Position numbers and translations under genes: made by a program
Assembly (NCBI RefSeq): GCF_001884235.1
Contig: NZ_MAOI01000079.1
Coordinates: 494,548-558,547, forward strand
From: Bacillus paramycoides
GTDB lineage: Bacteria > Bacillota > Bacilli > Bacillales > Bacillaceae_G
Length of the DNA stretch: 64,000 nucleotides
Reading direction: 5' to 3'
Shown here: piece after piece, positions 47,006 to 55,931 of the stretch
How positions within the stretch are numbered: the stretch's first letter is position 1
Layout: each line of letters starts with the position of its first letter
Notes under the pieces: model-generated
What the model was told of the DNA's origin: nothing
Seen by the model: the letters and a program-made list of their open reading frames with translations, nothing else
The model's database searches: none

Positions 47006-48943
47006 CTACATGATTTTTTTATATAACCGTTGTAAATAACGCCAACGGACAGTGAAAAAGTACACACTTTGAATGGATATAAAGGCTAGTATAATTAAAA
47101 TGGACATCTTTAAAACAGAGAAGTCAATTAGCTGTTGCAAGGCTATAAAAGCGACACCACTATGAATAATCGCTATAATTAAAGGCAAGAAGAACATTAA
47201 CATAAGCTGACGCGTTACGATTTTCTTTAGCTCTCTTCTACTTAGACCGACCTTCGCAATCATTTCATATTGTTGTTGTTCCCTTTCTAAATCTGCATAT
47301 AGTCGGAAATATAATAGGCTGGCTGCAAACGTAAAGAATACGATACCTACTAATACACTGACGATAAGTAAAATACCATTCTTTTGTTTCGAAGAAATCC
47401 ATTCAGAATACAATGCTTCAAAATAATGATGTGCTTCCACCAAATTATTATTACCCATTGTTGCTTCTAATTTTTTGGTAACCGCTCTTGATTTTTCCCA
47501 ATCTTCCACCACAAATCCATATTGACTTTTCATTACGTAAGAATCATCTTCCGTCTTTCTGTTAGGGATTTTTTCGTACAAAGAATCCGAAACAACAATA
47601 ATAGCTCCAATTGTATTTGGGAGAACTATATAAGGGACTGCCTTTTTGACCCGAAGGGACATCTCCATATTTTCCTGTACTACATCTATTTTCTCAGGAA
47701 TATCTTTTCCTCTTGCATACTTTTCTTTTTGCGAAACGATTGATGGTACTATGATCGCTTCTTGATCATTATCAATCTTTTCCATTTCATACCCGAAAAT
47801 TTTTGCAAACTTGTTATACTCTGATACTTTGATTAGCACTAAATTATTTTCCGTAAATTTAGGATTCGTAACCCCTACCTGATAAGAGAAATTTGAGCGA
47901 GTGAGTTGTTTTTTTATTTCTGAAATGTGCTCTTCTTCTTGTGGATTCTCTCCTAACGAGGTATAGGTAAATGCAAATGGATTGGTCATTTCGGTTAATC
48001 CCTTATTTCCCATTGCTAGGCATGTACCAATCCCTGTGAAGGCCACAGCAGAAACGGTCGCTAGCATAAAGAACATAGTTGCATTATCCTTCATACGATA
48101 AGCCAATTCAGATATAGTAAGAAGGTTTGTTTTATTAAAAAACACTTTGTCTTTTTTCTTCAAGACGCGTATTACATACACGCTCAACTGAGAAAATAGA
48201 AAATACGTCCCTATCACTACAAGGACTACCCCTCCAAGTAAGTAAGGCATAATGAAGTTTCTTTCTAGTACGAAATAGAATACACATCCATACCCTAATC
48301 CAATGAAGATTACGGAAAGGAATGCTAATCCTTTTGATGCCTTTGGCTCTGGTTTTGGCTTTTCCTCTGATTTCATCAGATCAATCAACTTGTTTCCTTT
48401 TACCATCTTAGAAGTAAACAACGAAATGACTAGGAACAGAATCAAAAATGCGCCAGTTGTCATAAAGACAGCTTTTATAGGAATGTAAAAAGGAAGCCCA
48501 TTATCAATCGCTAATATATTTTCACTTGCTAATAAATTGAGTTTCGCAAATATCAATCCAACTAAGATACCAAACGTAATAGATACGATTCCGATTAACA
48601 TATTTTCTAAAAAAATTAATTTATTTAACTGCGCCGGCGTCATACCATGCATGATTAAAATTCCAAATTCTTTTTTTCTTGTTTTTAAAAAAGAACTCAC
48701 TGAATATAAAAGAAAGAAGAATGAAAATACAAAAATGAGATATTGGGATATTCGCATCCCCATTGTTCCTAAAAGACTCATTGTTTTACTCGTGGAGACT
48801 AGTTCTCCTTGTAAATCAGGATGAAAAAGTAAGAGTGAATATGTGAAAAAAACCATAACTGAAAATGAGCTACTTAGAAAGTGCGCAGCATAAGTCCGCT
48901 TATTTCGAATAATATTATTAAAAGCGAATCTTTGAAAAGTCAT
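47006..48943 (-). CDS. BceB-like ABC transporter permease (peptide-antibiotic detoxification)
   Basis: 645 aa. N-terminal TFQRFAFNNIIRNKRTYAAHFL typical of BceB, FtsX-type segments at about 55-165 and 545-640, and a large extracellular loop of about 200 aa (roughly 320-525) that in this family binds the lipid II-antibiotic complex and signals to the kinase. Ten spans in total. Starts 26 bp inside the ATPase gene. Confidence 0.9.
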   Translation of the reverse strand: MTFQRFAFNNIIRNKRTYAAHFLSSSFSVMVFFTYSLLLFHPDLQGELVSTSKTMSLLGTMGMRISQYLIFVFSFFFLLYSVSSFLKTRKKEFGILIMHGMTPAQLNKLIFLENMLIGIVSITFGILVGLIFAKLNLLASENILAIDNGLPFYIPIKAVFMTTGAFLILFLVISLFTSKMVKGNKLIDLMKSEEKPKPEPKASKGLAFLSVIFIGLGYGCVFYFVLERNFIMPYLLGGVVLVVIGTYFLFSQLSVYVIRVLKKKDKVFFNKTNLLTISELAYRMKDNATMFFMLATVSAVAFTGIGTCLAMGNKGLTEMTNPFAFTYTSLGENPQEEEHISEIKKQLTRSNFSYQVGVTNPKFTENNLVLIKVSEYNKFAKIFGYEMEKIDNDQEAIIVPSIVSQKEKYARGKDIPEKIDVVQENMEMSLRVKKAVPYIVLPNTIGAIIVVSDSLYEKIPNRKTEDDSYVMKSQYGFVVEDWEKSRAVTKKLEATMGNNNLVEAHHYFEALYSEWISSKQKNGILLIVSVLVGIVFFTFAASLLYFRLYADLEREQQQYEMIAKVGLSRRELKKIVTRQLMLMFFLPLIIAIIHSGVAFIALQQLIDFSVLKMSILIILAFISIQSVYFFTVRWRYLQRLYKKIM

Positions 48944-49688
48944 GCTTACGACCTCCTAGTAATGCAAGTACATCTATAATTTTTTGATAAAACATTTGTT
49001 GGTTTTCTCCGTTATAAATTTCGTTATACAATTTTCCGTCTTTAATAAATACAACGCGATCACAATAACTTGCAGCCACTGGATCGTGCGTAACTAGCAT
49101 CATTGTTGCATCTTGTTCTTTATTTAATCGTTTTAATAATTCCATTACATCATTAGCCGCTTTTGAATCTAAGTTTCCCGTCGGCTCATCTGCAAGTAGT
49201 AATTTTGGTTTATGAATCAGAGCACGTGCAATGGCTGTTCTTTGTGCTTGTCCGCCCGATATTTCATATGTTCTTTTATTTAATATATCTTGAATGCCTA
49301 ATTTTTCTGCAATACCTTCTACACGCTGATTCATATCCTCAACATTTGTGCCATCTAACGTCAGAGGAAGAACAATATTTTCTTTTACAGTTAATGTTGT
49401 AAGAAGATTGAATGCTTGAAACACAAAACCTAATGCACGTCTTCGAAATAATGCCAGTTCATTTTGAGATAATTGATATGGATTTTCTCCATTAATCAAT
49501 ATTTCTCCTGATGTGGGAGAATCAATAGTAGAAACCATGTTCAACAAAGTAGTTTTCCCACTTCCTGATGGTCCCATTATTCCTACAAACTCCCCTTTTT
49601 TTACACTCAAATTAATGTCGGAGAGTGCTTCATAAGATACCTTTCCTGTATAGATTTTACTCAGTTCACAAACTTTTAATATTTCCAT
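48918..49688 (-). CDS. BceA-like ABC transporter ATPase
   Basis: 256 aa. Walker A GPSGSGKTTLL near 39, Q-loop VFQAFNLL, signature ISGGQAQRTAIARAL near 143 and Walker B LLADEPTGNLD near 165. Works with the adjacent BceB-like permease. AAGGAG upstream. Confidence 0.92.
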   Translation of the reverse strand: MEILKVCELSKIYTGKVSYEALSDINLSVKKGEFVGIMGPSGSGKTTLLNMVSTIDSPTSGEILINGENPYQLSQNELALFRRRALGFVFQAFNLLTTLTVKENIVLPLTLDGTNVEDMNQRVEGIAEKLGIQDILNKRTYEISGGQAQRTAIARALIHKPKLLLADEPTGNLDSKAANDVMELLKRLNKEQDATMMLVTHDPVAASYCDRVVFIKDGKLYNEIYNGENQQMFYQKIIDVLALLGGRKHDFSKIRF

Positions 49689-49771
49689 ATCATTTTGCTC
49701 CTTATTATCTTTTGATAACCTAAGTTTATCTAAGGTTCCCTTCTTCTCATATCGATTAACCTTTCATGTAT

Positions 49772-49798
49772 CTAACAGGTCTGTAAGATTTCTGAAAA
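49772..49798 (-). promoter_or_regulatory. Candidate BceR-type operator upstream of bceAB
   Basis: 27-bp sequence beginning CTAACAGGTCTGTAAG (plus strand) that recurs with four mismatches at 51904. Contains an imperfect dyad TCTAACAG / CTGTAAGA. Lies 84-110 bp upstream of the ATPase start. Confidence 0.6.
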
Positions 49799-49816
49799 GT
49801 CAAAACAAATGACTTT

Positions 49817-50803
49817 CTAACGATTTGCATAAGGGAAAATGATACGGATTGTTGTTCCTTTTCCTACTTCCGACTCTATTTCAATATGATGTTCCAATCT
49901 TTTTATAATATTTTTCACAAGATATAATCCCATCCCAGTAGATTCCTTAAATTTCCGACCGTTTATTCCCGTATAAAATGGGCGGAACACTCTCGGAAGG
50001 TCTTCTTTTGGAATTCCAACACCATGATCTTGTATTTCAAGGATTACAGAGCGCTCTTTTTCTAATGTAGTAATAGTAACGTTTTTTCTACTTCCTGCTG
50101 AATACTTAATGGCATTGGATATAACTTGATGAATAACAAACCGAAGCCACTTTCTATCGGTTTCTACCATAATAGTTTGTTTTACTTTTACTTCTGGATA
50201 TACATAGCTACGGATAAACAGACGTTTATTTTCACGGATTACTTCTTGAACGATTTCCTGTAACAAAACTCTTTCCACATAAAAATCTTGTTCAAACGTT
50301 TGTAATCGCGCCATATATAAGACCATTTCTAATCCATACTGCATTTGATCTACTTCTTCTACAATACTTTCAAAAGCCTCTCCATTCTCTTCTTGTGTGA
50401 TCAGTTCAATAACTGATAAAGGCGTTTTCATCTGATGCACCCATTGATTAATAAATGTAAGGTGTTCTTTTTGTTTATACTCCCAAGTCTTTAACTGTTG
50501 ATGATATTGACTATATTGTGTTTCCAATACTCGCTGAAGTGCAACTGATAATGGAGTAAAATCCAGTTCTTCTAAGGATTCCTCTAATGTTTCTGAAGGA
50601 GTGGATAATTTTTTATAAAATCTACGATGGCTATAATAGCGATAAACTAAATACCCAATTAAAAAGCATCCTCCTAAAAACACACTATATAATGCAGTAG
50701 ATAAGTGATTATATCCATCCAGCCAATAAACAGTTAAAACGACAAATAGCTGAATAATTGAGAAACAGATGAAAGGGAGATGTTCACGTAAAAATAAATT
50801 CAT
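49817..50803 (-). CDS. Intramembrane-sensing histidine kinase (BceS-like)
   Basis: 328 aa. Two closely spaced spans (about 12-30 and 35-55) with almost no extracellular loop, the hallmark of this group. H-box FINQWVHQMKTPLSVIE near 125, N-box HQVISNAIKYS near 230, G-boxes DHGVGIPKEDLP and STGMGLYLVKNI. Senses via the transporter rather than the drug directly (family knowledge). Confidence 0.9.
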   Translation of the reverse strand: MNLFLREHLPFICFSIIQLFVVLTVYWLDGYNHLSTALYSVFLGGCFLIGYLVYRYYSHRRFYKKLSTPSETLEESLEELDFTPLSVALQRVLETQYSQYHQQLKTWEYKQKEHLTFINQWVHQMKTPLSVIELITQEENGEAFESIVEEVDQMQYGLEMVLYMARLQTFEQDFYVERVLLQEIVQEVIRENKRLFIRSYVYPEVKVKQTIMVETDRKWLRFVIHQVISNAIKYSAGSRKNVTITTLEKERSVILEIQDHGVGIPKEDLPRVFRPFYTGINGRKFKESTGMGLYLVKNIIKRLEHHIEIESEVGKGTTIRIIFPYANR

Positions 50804-50805
50804 TA

Positions 50806-51510
50806 TTATACCTCATCATTCTTCCAAGTTATTTTCAAACGATATCCAGCACCACGAACTGTTTCTAATGCATTTTTTATTCCGATTTCTTCTAATTTTT
50901 TTCGGACACGTGTAACATTTACACTTAAAGTATTATCATCCACATACGTATAGTCATCCCAAAGTTTTTCTAAGATTTTTTCTCGGCTAACCATACTAGG
51001 AGATTGTCGTAAGAGAGTTTCTAGTAAAACAGTTTCTTTTTTAGATAGAATACACATGCTATCATTTAGCTTTAATTCCATTTTTTCTGGATAAAGTATT
51101 AAACCAGATTGCTGAACAACTCTTTCTTCCGCTTTAGGTGCATATTCCCCGTAGATTCTTCGAAGATGACTTCGGATTTTTGCCATTACAACTTCATAAT
51201 GAAACGGTTTAGTGATATAATCGTCGGCACCATGTTCAAGTGCCATAACTTGCTCCATCTCTCCATTACGCGCTGATATAAATATAATGGGACAAGTTGA
51301 GAGCGTTCTAATTTGTCGGCACCAGTAAAAACCATCAAAACTAGGCAAATTTACATCTAATAAAACTAAATCAGGTTGAATTTTCACAAAGTTATCTAAA
51401 ACATTTTCAAAATCCTCTGTAATATTCCCTTCATATCCGTACTTATTAATATGGGATTGAAGTAATTTAGAAATTTTTTGGTCATCTTCTACAATCATAA
51501 TTTTATACAT
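50806..51510 (-). CDS. Response regulator (BceR-like)
   Basis: 234 aa OmpR-family protein: acidic pair MIVEDDQK, phospho-Asp in LVLLDVNLP near 52, Lys in YITKPFHYE near 101, winged helix DDNTLSVNVTRVRKKLEE near 200. Two bp from the kinase gene. Probably binds the boxes at 49772 and 51904. Confidence 0.92.
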   Translation of the reverse strand: MYKIMIVEDDQKISKLLQSHINKYGYEGNITEDFENVLDNFVKIQPDLVLLDVNLPSFDGFYWCRQIRTLSTCPIIFISARNGEMEQVMALEHGADDYITKPFHYEVVMAKIRSHLRRIYGEYAPKAEERVVQQSGLILYPEKMELKLNDSMCILSKKETVLLETLLRQSPSMVSREKILEKLWDDYTYVDDNTLSVNVTRVRKKLEEIGIKNALETVRGAGYRLKITWKNDEV

Positions 51511-51736
51511 ATATTAAGCTCCTTTTATTTATCTTTTCCGACAGAAGACTCCCTTCCCCGTTTGGATAAGGGTGTGATGGCACCAGCAAATAGGTGGGAG
51601 ATAAATGTCGGTTGGCGTAAGCCAAAATGTTTGCTCCAATTTAGTTGTACAAATTTTTCTTTGAAAACAGCAGATATGAGGTTGGTTGCAGAAAAATCGT
51701 TGAAATTGTAAAAGCTTCAACGTTCGATCAATCCAC

Positions 51737-51804
51737 GGTTACATCGGTGTCCGCAGGAATCTCCCTCTTCAAACACGCCGCAAGGTCGTTAAGTGGGACT
51801 AGTT
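51737..51804 (+). mobile_element. Relic of an IS200/IS605-family right end
   Basis: GGTTACATCGGTGTCCGCAGG... through CTTCAAAC...TTAAGTGGGACTAGTT aligns over about 65 bp with the right end of the tnpB element at 63303-63370 (complement). No tnpB frame is left. Upstream sequence 51541-51736 shows no gene and may belong to the same relic. Confidence 0.65.
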
Positions 51805-51903
51805 AAAGTATATGTTTATTATCTGTAAGAATATAAAATATACTTTTATCTGTTAGTATAAAGAAATTTTCCTCTTACTTATATTGAATAACCTTACTTC
51901 AAA

Positions 51904-51930
51904 CTAACAGCTTTGTAATGTTTCTGAAAA
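51904..51930 (-). promoter_or_regulatory. Second copy of the BceR-type operator
   Basis: Begins CTAACAGCTTTGTAAT (plus strand); 23 of 27 positions match the copy at 49772. It lies about 395 bp upstream of the bceR start, with the IS relic in between. Confidence 0.55.
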
Positions 51931-52461
51931 TAAAGTTAAGCATAATAGCTCTTATTTTTTAAATTTCAATTATTTAATTTAACATTTTAAACTTTTTGTT
52001 TTATAATTTTCAAATAAAAAAATAATCGTATTTAATTGTGTAAAAAACACGTAATTAAATACGATCATTAAAATCATAAAATCTAAACCAACATATCAGC
52101 CCTACGTTATTTTTGCGCTTCCTATGCTTCTCTAATTAGATACCTGCCAGTTCGAGTATTCACTCATCTTAACTTCTACATTAAATGCTATAAATCTGCA
52201 TTGCCTCGTCCCCCTTCTCATTAACGCAAGAAAAATAGTAATTTGTTTTTAAACTTTAAAAATAACCTAAATGCTTAATGGCCGACCTCATATAAATAAT
52301 AACCTTAAAATGAATATTCATCATATCACTTACTTTGGTAAACCATATCATTTTGGGAACACTGTACGTTTAGACATAAATTAACCGATTCCTAATATAA
52401 TCTTGAATCGGTAAAGTTTGTATATTTACTAAAGAAGTAAATTTCACCTTCTAATTAAGTA
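51931..52461. other. Non-coding stretch with a hairpin and a repeated terminator
   Basis: Inverted repeat ATCGTATTTAATT / AATTAAATACGAT at about 52025-52068 (orphan terminator). A terminator ACCGATTC ... GAATCGGT at 52384-52412, downstream of the 655-aa PBP, is related to the one at 55861. A faint minus-strand coding remnant (FIAFNVEVKMSEYSNW) lies near 52145-52205. Nothing else recognised. Confidence 0.5.
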
Positions 52462-54429
52462 TTATTTCTGAAAAACATGTTTTACTTTTTCGCCCGGAAC
52501 ATTACTACCCCCTCTACCTTTTACATCTTCGATCATCATGGTAACAATCATGTCTGGCGCATCTGCATCAAAAGCTGCAAACCATCCAAGTTCCTTTCCG
52601 TCTGCTTCTTTCGACTCTTTCAGTTCTGCTGTACCCGTTTTACCAGCAAGAGTTACACCATCAACCTTAGCAATTCTCCCCGCGCCATCAGGGTCATTAA
52701 TGACTTTTATTAATGCACTCTTTAATATCTCTTGATTCTTTTTAGAAACCACATTTTCTTTCCAATTCCCCGCTACTTTTGCTTCTTTTAAAAGATGAGG
52801 CGACGGAATATTCCCTTCATTCACAATCGGGGCATATGTTAACGCTAAATGAAGTGGTGTCATTAATACTTGTCCTTGTCCATATCCCGTGTCTGCTAGT
52901 TGAATATCATTTTTTATCCCATCTTTTGCAATTATTGAAATAGGAAATTCGTATTCGATTGGTAATTTTTCATGAAACCCGTACTTCTTAAATTCACTTA
53001 CATACTGATCTTTTCCCATTTTCAAAGCTTGTTGAGCAAAATAAATATTATCAGAGTACTTCATTGCCTTATCAAAATCAATTGGACTAGCATCCTTCAC
53101 ACGTGTTACATAATAATTTCCCCAAGATGAATCTTTTGTCCACTTTAATCCTTGAATTTTAAATTCTTCCTTAGGGTTTATTGTGTTTGTTTCCAAACCA
53201 ATTGCACCTGTAATCGTTTTAAATACGGAACCTGGTACAAATGCTTGTGTGAAGCGATTCATCATTGGCAGTTTCGAGTCGTTATTCCATGCTTCTCGTT
53301 GGACTTTTGATGCTCCTCTAACAATTATATTTGGATTATATGCGGGGGTACTTACAAGTGCGATTGTTTCACCCGTTTTAGGATTGACCGCTGCACTAGA
53401 TCCTGCTTCATTTTTCATCTCATTAAAGATTTTTTCTTGAATTGCAGCATCAATTGTTAACGTAACATTTTCCCCTTCTTTTGCTTCTTTTTTTGCTACG
53501 TTTTTAATCTCTTTTCCGTTCTCATCCTCCATAAATACGCGTCCACCCTTTTCACCACGCAATTTATTCTCTAATACTTTCTCTAAACCTGTCTTACCTA
53601 TTAAATCATCTGCTTGATAACCTTTTTTTTGAAGCAATTTTAACTCCTCTGCATTCACCTTTCCTATATATCCAGTTAAGTGTGCCGCAGCTTCTCCTAA
53701 TGGATACGTACGAATATTTACTGGGCGAGATGAGACTCCTTCTAATTCAATATAATCATTCTGTCTGGCTCCCTCTTTTAAAATACCAATTGGTACAAAG
53801 GAGTCTGGTTTTATCCATTTCGCTGTAAGCTTCTGATTGACCTCTTCTATAGACATATCAAGTAATTGTGCTACTATTTCTTTTGTTTGTGCTGCCGTTT
53901 CGCCTAGTTTCTCTGGAATAATTCCAACCTCAGTCGCTTTACCATTCGTTGCAAGACCTTTCCCATTTCGATCATATATTTCTCCGCGTTTTCCTTGTTC
54001 TATTTGCATACGTACTTTGTAATCTTTTTTCATACCGGGAAAAATGAAGTCTAGTGTCCAATCTATTTTCCAAGATTCCTTTTCTTTCACGAGTTTTGCT
54101 TCATGGATAAATGAAACTGTTCCTACATCCGTATCCATATTAACTTCATAAAGAAATAGATCTTTGTCTTTAGCATTCTCTCCTTTCGTTTTAATTTTTA
54201 AATTCTTAACTCCAATACCCTCATAGATTTTTTGATATTTCTCTGTGAAATCCTTTTTAGAAATCGTTTTTTTTGCATGTTCTGATAAATGATCATACAT
54301 ATTTGCAAATTTTTTATCATTCCATAAATTGATATATTCTTCAAATGCTTGTTTTGGCGGTTCGTTTTTATTACATCCTACCAACATAACTCCGAAACAA
54401 CAGAAAAGCAGCATCCATATTTTTTTCAA
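52462..54429 (-). CDS. Lipoprotein class B penicillin-binding protein with MecA-type N-domain (PBP3-like)
   Basis: 655 aa. Lipobox LVGC (Cys19), NTF2/MecA_N domain 25-135, dimerisation domain from KRGEIYDRNG, transpeptidase with Ser401-Val-Phe-Lys404, Ser459-Asp-Asn461 and Lys597-Thr-Gly599. Architecture matches B. subtilis PbpC (PBP3) and staphylococcal PBP2a, which confer beta-lactam tolerance. SigP-type promoter 74 bp upstream supports induction by beta-lactams. Confidence 0.9.
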   Translation of the reverse strand: MKKIWMLLFCCFGVMLVGCNKNEPPKQAFEEYINLWNDKKFANMYDHLSEHAKKTISKKDFTEKYQKIYEGIGVKNLKIKTKGENAKDKDLFLYEVNMDTDVGTVSFIHEAKLVKEKESWKIDWTLDFIFPGMKKDYKVRMQIEQGKRGEIYDRNGKGLATNGKATEVGIIPEKLGETAAQTKEIVAQLLDMSIEEVNQKLTAKWIKPDSFVPIGILKEGARQNDYIELEGVSSRPVNIRTYPLGEAAAHLTGYIGKVNAEELKLLQKKGYQADDLIGKTGLEKVLENKLRGEKGGRVFMEDENGKEIKNVAKKEAKEGENVTLTIDAAIQEKIFNEMKNEAGSSAAVNPKTGETIALVSTPAYNPNIIVRGASKVQREAWNNDSKLPMMNRFTQAFVPGSVFKTITGAIGLETNTINPKEEFKIQGLKWTKDSSWGNYYVTRVKDASPIDFDKAMKYSDNIYFAQQALKMGKDQYVSEFKKYGFHEKLPIEYEFPISIIAKDGIKNDIQLADTGYGQGQVLMTPLHLALTYAPIVNEGNIPSPHLLKEAKVAGNWKENVVSKKNQEILKSALIKVINDPDGAGRIAKVDGVTLAGKTGTAELKESKEADGKELGWFAAFDADAPDMIVTMMIEDVKGRGGSNVPGEKVKHVFQK

Positions 54430-54502
54430 TTCAATCTTCTCCCTTAGTTAAAAATGATTATTCCTTTCTTGATATATTAAATAAAAAATGTTTTAACGCT
54501 TA

Positions 54503-54531
54503 ATAGACAGTGTAAGTAATGAAATTGTTCC
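54503..54531 (-). promoter_or_regulatory. SigP-type promoter of the 655-aa PBP gene
   Basis: GGAACAA (54531-54525), 16 bp, GTCTAT (54508-54503) on the minus strand. Confidence 0.85.
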
Positions 54532-54571
54532 ACATTTACAAAAAAATTAAATTTATGGTTAAGTTGCATTC

Positions 54572-54717
54572 GAAGGGGAAGATTTTAAGATTCTTACAAA
54601 CAAAAGAAGCGAATCTATTTATCAATCGGTATCATTATTAGTGTTGTTTTAACAATTTTATTTAAAATACCTTTTAGTTCGGGTTCGCTGCTCTCATCTT
54701 TTTTTGTAGATATTTGA
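54572..54717 (+). pseudogene. Relic of the N-terminus of a class B PBP
   Basis: A plus-strand frame encodes KKRIYLSIGIIISVVLTI then LFKIPFSSG before TGA at 54715. It resembles residues 6-30 of the PBP at 42945 (IKRWRSLAVLSIVGLILLIL...). The upstream DNA, including the SigP promoter and the GGGGAAGATTTTAAG leader, also aligns with 42853-42950. So the divergent PBP arrangement at 42.9 kb exists here with the right-hand gene lost. The rest of the 54430-54883 gap is empty. Confidence 0.6.
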
Positions 54718-54836
54718 TACAAAAAAAGAATCCTTATACTAAGGATCCTGCAACATAAAATAACAAAAATATAAACAATAAAAAGAATTACTTAAAGTAT
54801 AATTTATAGGCACTCTATATCCTTCTTTTTCGCATC

Positions 54837-54870
54837 AAAACCCCCTGCGCTGTATGCGACAGGGGGTTAG
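54837..54870 (-). terminator. Terminator of the GDSL hydrolase gene
   Basis: AACCCCCTG ... CAGGGGGTT stem with a 12-nt loop, 14 bp past the stop at 54884. Confidence 0.8.
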
Positions 54871-54883
54871 TTCATTCTACAGC

Positions 54884-55477
54884 TTATTTAGAAGAGTCAT
54901 GTACAGGCAAACTACTCAAAATCAATTCAGCAACTTTTACATATCCTTTTGAGTTTGGATGAATTAAATCCGTAGACCAAAGCGTATTGTCATTAACTAA
55001 ATGATGATTCCAAAAGTCAACATGATGAAGCTTATACTCTCTACTCAGTGAAAGTATAACTTCATTTGCCTCTAATAATTGTTCTCTTAATACTTGTTTT
55101 TTTTCAGAAGAAAGAGGAAGCCTAACTGTAAAATCTGGAAGGTTTGCTACAATAATATCAGCACCTGTTTTACTTAATGTATCTATCATAAATTCCATAT
55201 CGTTCTTATATGCATGATGATTCCAACTTCCCTTTAAAACATCGTTTGCACCTGCAATTAGACTAACCAAATCTGGATTAAAAGTTAATGCCTTTCCCAA
55301 TTGTTGCGAGCGAATTTCTTTAGTTACTAACCCACGTTTTGCAAAATTAGCATACTTTAAATCGTTTTCACACAGTTGAACAAAATGATCTACCCAGCTT
55401 TTTAATGCTATCCCCTCAACTTCATCCCCTATCCCCTCTGTAAAACTATCACCAATCGCTACAAATCGCTTCCACAT
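54884..55477 (-). CDS. SGNH/GDSL hydrolase
   Basis: 197 aa from ATG 55477 (AAGGGGG 8 nt upstream). Block I GDSFTEG with the catalytic Ser near residue 10, block II-III region SLIAGANDVL, block V DLIHPNSKGY with catalytic Asp/His near 176-179. No signal peptide. Esterase/lipase of unknown substrate. Confidence 0.88.
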   Translation of the reverse strand: MWKRFVAIGDSFTEGIGDEVEGIALKSWVDHFVQLCENDLKYANFAKRGLVTKEIRSQQLGKALTFNPDLVSLIAGANDVLKGSWNHHAYKNDMEFMIDTLSKTGADIIVANLPDFTVRLPLSSEKKQVLREQLLEANEVILSLSREYKLHHVDFWNHHLVNDNTLWSTDLIHPNSKGYVKVAELILSSLPVHDSSK

Positions 55478-55550
55478 ATCTATTCCCCCTTTTTTATTAT
55501 TCATATCTACACTATACAATAGCCCACAGCGTAATATAAGAAAATTCACG

Positions 55551-55840
55551 TTATTTTCTCGCAGAAATAGGTTGAGACCAACTATCTTTGTCATTATCAT
55601 TTAATCGTACTTGAAAAACATATATAGGTTGAGAAAAGCCTTTTGTATCAGCGTAGTAACCTATATTATAATCTGTAATGACTAATGTATCACCTGCTTT
55701 GAAAGACATTATAGGATCACTAACGTTTTACAAGTTGTACTTTCGGCTATGTCTGGATAAACGTTACGAAGATTCTCTTTAGTAAGAGGATTTTTGGAGT
55801 TAAGTATAAAATTAAAAATTTGTTCAATTTTAGTATGTTT
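55551..55840 (-). pseudogene. Frameshifted remnant of an unrecognised gene
   Basis: The 3' part (ATG 55709 to TAA 55551) encodes MSFKAGDTLVITDYNIGYY ... NDNDKDSWSQPISARK. Upstream, in another frame, KIEQIFNFILNSKNPLTKEN then LRNVYPDIAESTTCKTLV reads toward it and meets it near 55720. One frameshift would join them. No start codon found; family unknown. Confidence 0.5.
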
Positions 55841-55860
55841 ACATTTAGAATCCAAAATTG

Positions 55861-55889
55861 ACCGATTCCTAATCTACTTAGGAACCGGT
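55861..55889 (-). terminator. Terminator of the acyltransferase gene
   Basis: ACCGATTCCTAA-TCTAC-TTAGGAACCGGT. The sequence 3' of it (GTATATTTACTAAAGAA) is shared with the copy at 52384-52441. Confidence 0.7.
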
Positions 55890-55931
55890 AATATTCGTAT
55901 ATTTACTAAAGAAATAAGACTCCTCCAAGTA

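Noticed and set aside
51529-51720. 63-aa minus-strand frame in the IS relic region
   Set aside because: Cys/Trp-rich, no homology to TnpB or other proteins that I recognise; shadow frame in relic DNA.
52262-52310. Possible sixth SigP-type promoter (GCTTAATGGCCGACC...)
   Set aside because: Neither GTCTAT nor GGAACAA is present; the similarity is limited to AT-rich flanks.
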